Position numbers and translations under genes: made by a program. Positions 62,197 to 64,000 of a stretch of DNA of 64,000 bases are shown piece by piece. The notes under the pieces were generated by a model. It saw only the letters and a program-made list of their open reading frames with translations. It did not search any database and was not told the origin of the DNA. This DNA is from Siderastrea siderea (Eukaryota; Cnidaria; Anthozoa; Scleractinia; Rhizangiidae), in NCBI GenBank assembly GCA_964030785.1, contig OZ034970.1, positions 34,406,943 to 34,470,942 on the forward strand, read 5' to 3'. Every line of letters starts with the position of its first letter. Within the stretch, counting starts at the first letter, position 1.

Positions 62197-63138
62197 CACT
62201 AAATGTTGATGCGCGCAGTCGGGCGCTCTGTTCCTCGGCTTTCTTTATCGCTATGAAATTTCATCTGGATTAACGGTACATGTATATACTCGTTAAGAGA
62301 CCCGCAGGTTAAGAAAGAGGAGGTAATGTAACGCAAGGCTATTTTTTGAATTCCAAGTAAAACATCTGGGAAGTACAGATGAGAACTCCAGAACATCAAC
62401 GTTTTGAATGAGGTACTGAAGCAAACTATTAGATTATTCACAACAATTTTGTCAACAATATCAATGGTTGCACTGTTACCACTCTTTTTGCACTGACGAA
62501 AGGCAATGTTTTGACCTATTGGCTTATATTGCAATTATGTTTGGCAGTTTGCCTCCAAATTCTTATAAAACTTCTTAGCTATTGAATTCTGAAAAAAAGA
62601 TTGTCAATTAAATTTTAATTGAATTCGAAAGTGTCGAAACCCACTAGTAAAAGAAATCTATTTTTGCCGACACCAATTTAAGTGATTTGGACGTCCCGGA
62701 TAATTGTTGCATTCAGGGGAAAAAAAAAAAGTTTGATTCTTTGGCAATATGTCGCTCCAGCAAACTGTTGGGCATTTGGGCAAGTGTTAAGCTGCATTTC
62801 ATCTGCGTGTTCGTGTTTAGCCCGCTACTAAATTTCGGCCCGTTTCTCTTCCAATTACCATTTACAGAAAGCTTAAGGATCTCATATTAATGGATGTGTT
62901 CAAGCTCTGTCAAACTCTATCCCCAAGCAACTCCGAGAAGAGAGGACGGCAACAATCAACCCAGTTATGTCCTGGAAAAGTTCAAAAAAAGTAATAATAG
63001 GTCACTTCAGAACTTGTGACAGTAACAATTAACAAATGAAAAACACACGTATGTTCCCGGGTATTCTATAGACACTGTATCATACCGACATGTGACTTGT
63101 GTGGTTCCAGTCTACACAGTAATTTTCAAAGAGTTATT
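62197..63138. other. Upstream of gene C, no gene recognised
   Basis: The promoter of gene C should lie here, but no clear TATA element can be singled out. No other ORF with a recognisable domain. Confidence 0.4.
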
Positions 63139-63142
63139 TTAA

Positions 63143-64000
63143 GGTGGCTCCATACAGTTTCTCACCAGTTTCAAGAGACAAATATACATAACTTTCTTGA
63201 CGATTTTCAGGACATTGATTTAACATTTCACTAGAGAAAAGTTACAAAAGCAACTAGCCTAGGCCTTATACTTTTGGGAAAAGGCCCATTTTCTGGGCCT
63301 GGCCCGTTTCCATGGCAACCACTGATATAGTTGTTTGGCTCATTGTTCAAGCTTACCCAGTTTCTTCATGTCATTTCTTGATTTTTACACGGTGAATTTT
63401 AGCAGTTTTTGTTGTAAAGATGTTGTCTTTTCAGAAGTCTCAGCTGGCAAAGCTGTTAGAAATTTGTACATAAGTTTTGCCAGAATAGTAAATTTTCGTT
63501 TTTGACGATTAATGCAGAAGTGCATGTACAAAAATTACTCTTACTTTATTATGACGGAAGAACACAAAAATTCTACAAATGTTCCAATTTAAAAAAAAAT
63601 TGACCGAGTGGAACGCTCGCAATAAGCGTTTGAGAATGCCTCAAAACCTACCTTTTTTCTTCGCGTTACCAAAATAAAAATTCTTCAAGTTACGGGGTTG
63701 CGCATGCTCATAATTCCTTTTGCGTGGACGAGCGTGGACAGCACGCGGGTAAGCGGTAGAAAAGCTTTTCTAGCGCTTTTCTTTCCAAATTAAGGAAAAA
63801 CATTTTTCTGGACAACTGCTTTCCTTTACTGTAAAGGGCCCATGTGACCAAAAATTCGCAAACATAAAGAAAGAAACAAACAAACGAAAAAGAAGAAAAA
63901 TGATATCGATTAGTGATACTAAAACTTGAACGAAGCCGCCACTTTATTGCCAACAGCAATTAATTTCTTTTACCAGAACGCGGAATCATTAAACCACTTT
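63143..64000. mobile_element. TTAA-flanked DNA transposon, second copy, cut by window end
   Basis: TTAA at 63139-63142, then GGTGGCTCCATACAGTTT. The sequence follows 22506-23370 to the window edge with scattered substitutions and small indels (common landmarks: TTTCCATGGCAACCACTG, GCGTGGACGAGCGTGGAC, CGGAATCATTAAACCACTTT). Confidence 0.85.

Overview
This is animal nuclear DNA, AT-rich and intron-rich, with no bacterial operon structure. The best guess is a hexacorallian cnidarian such as a stony coral. That rests on the mix seen here: a Penelope-like element with GIY-YIG nuclease, a BEL/Pao element, several APE-type LINEs, abundant palindromic MITEs, tRNA-derived SINEs and collagen-like membrane genes. 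I cannot fix the genus.

The only host gene family I can support is a tandem set of three related genes, all on the minus strand (transcription right to left). Each encodes a small type II membrane protein: a cytoplasmic tail, one transmembrane segment (exon 1), short coiled-coil exons, a collagen Gly-X-Y exon, and a last exon with a conserved cysteine-rich tail ending in YWECP. Gene C (52757-62196) assembles without a break into a 374-residue protein with every splice phase matching. Gene A (16278-32106) also keeps phase, but has a TAG codon one base before the exon 1 donor. Gene B (36200-49910) has exon 1 frameshifts, a stop in the collagen exon and a tandem duplication of its exon 1 donor, so it looks like a pseudogene. 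A scrap of a further last exon lies at 14762-14800, inside a 1.6 kb duplication shared with the 3' flank of gene B.

The rest is mobile DNA. 1-3.6 kb: a Penelope-like element with an intact 768-codon ORF and a 3' hammerhead motif. 4.3-5.8 kb: relic of a widespread PIN-like gene family. 6.3-9.6 kb: minus-strand L1/Tx1-like LINE broken mainly by nonsense codons. 10-13 kb: palindromic MITEs and unannotated DNA. 16-32 kb (gene A introns): a Harbinger-like element with a Myb/SANT relic, a multi-block pentanucleotide array, a large inverted repeat enclosing a TTAA-flanked transposon, a SINE-like relic and a second Penelope tail. 37.5-44.9 kb (gene B intron): a nested set, where a Penelope copy in head-to-head arrangement is split by a MITE (inside its hammerhead) and by a young BEL/Pao element with 0.6% LTR divergence, 5-bp target duplications and no protease or RT. 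45.6-46.6 kb: 5'-truncated CR1/L2-like LINE with a GATA tail. 53.1-53.4 kb: SINE inside an AAT microsatellite. 58.9-61.3 kb: another decayed LINE bracketed by TTGTCAGTTG repeats. 63.1 kb to the end: a second copy of the TTAA transposon.

The retroelements are independent of each other. The three collagen-like genes would act together only as paralogues; their large size comes mostly from insertions in their introns.
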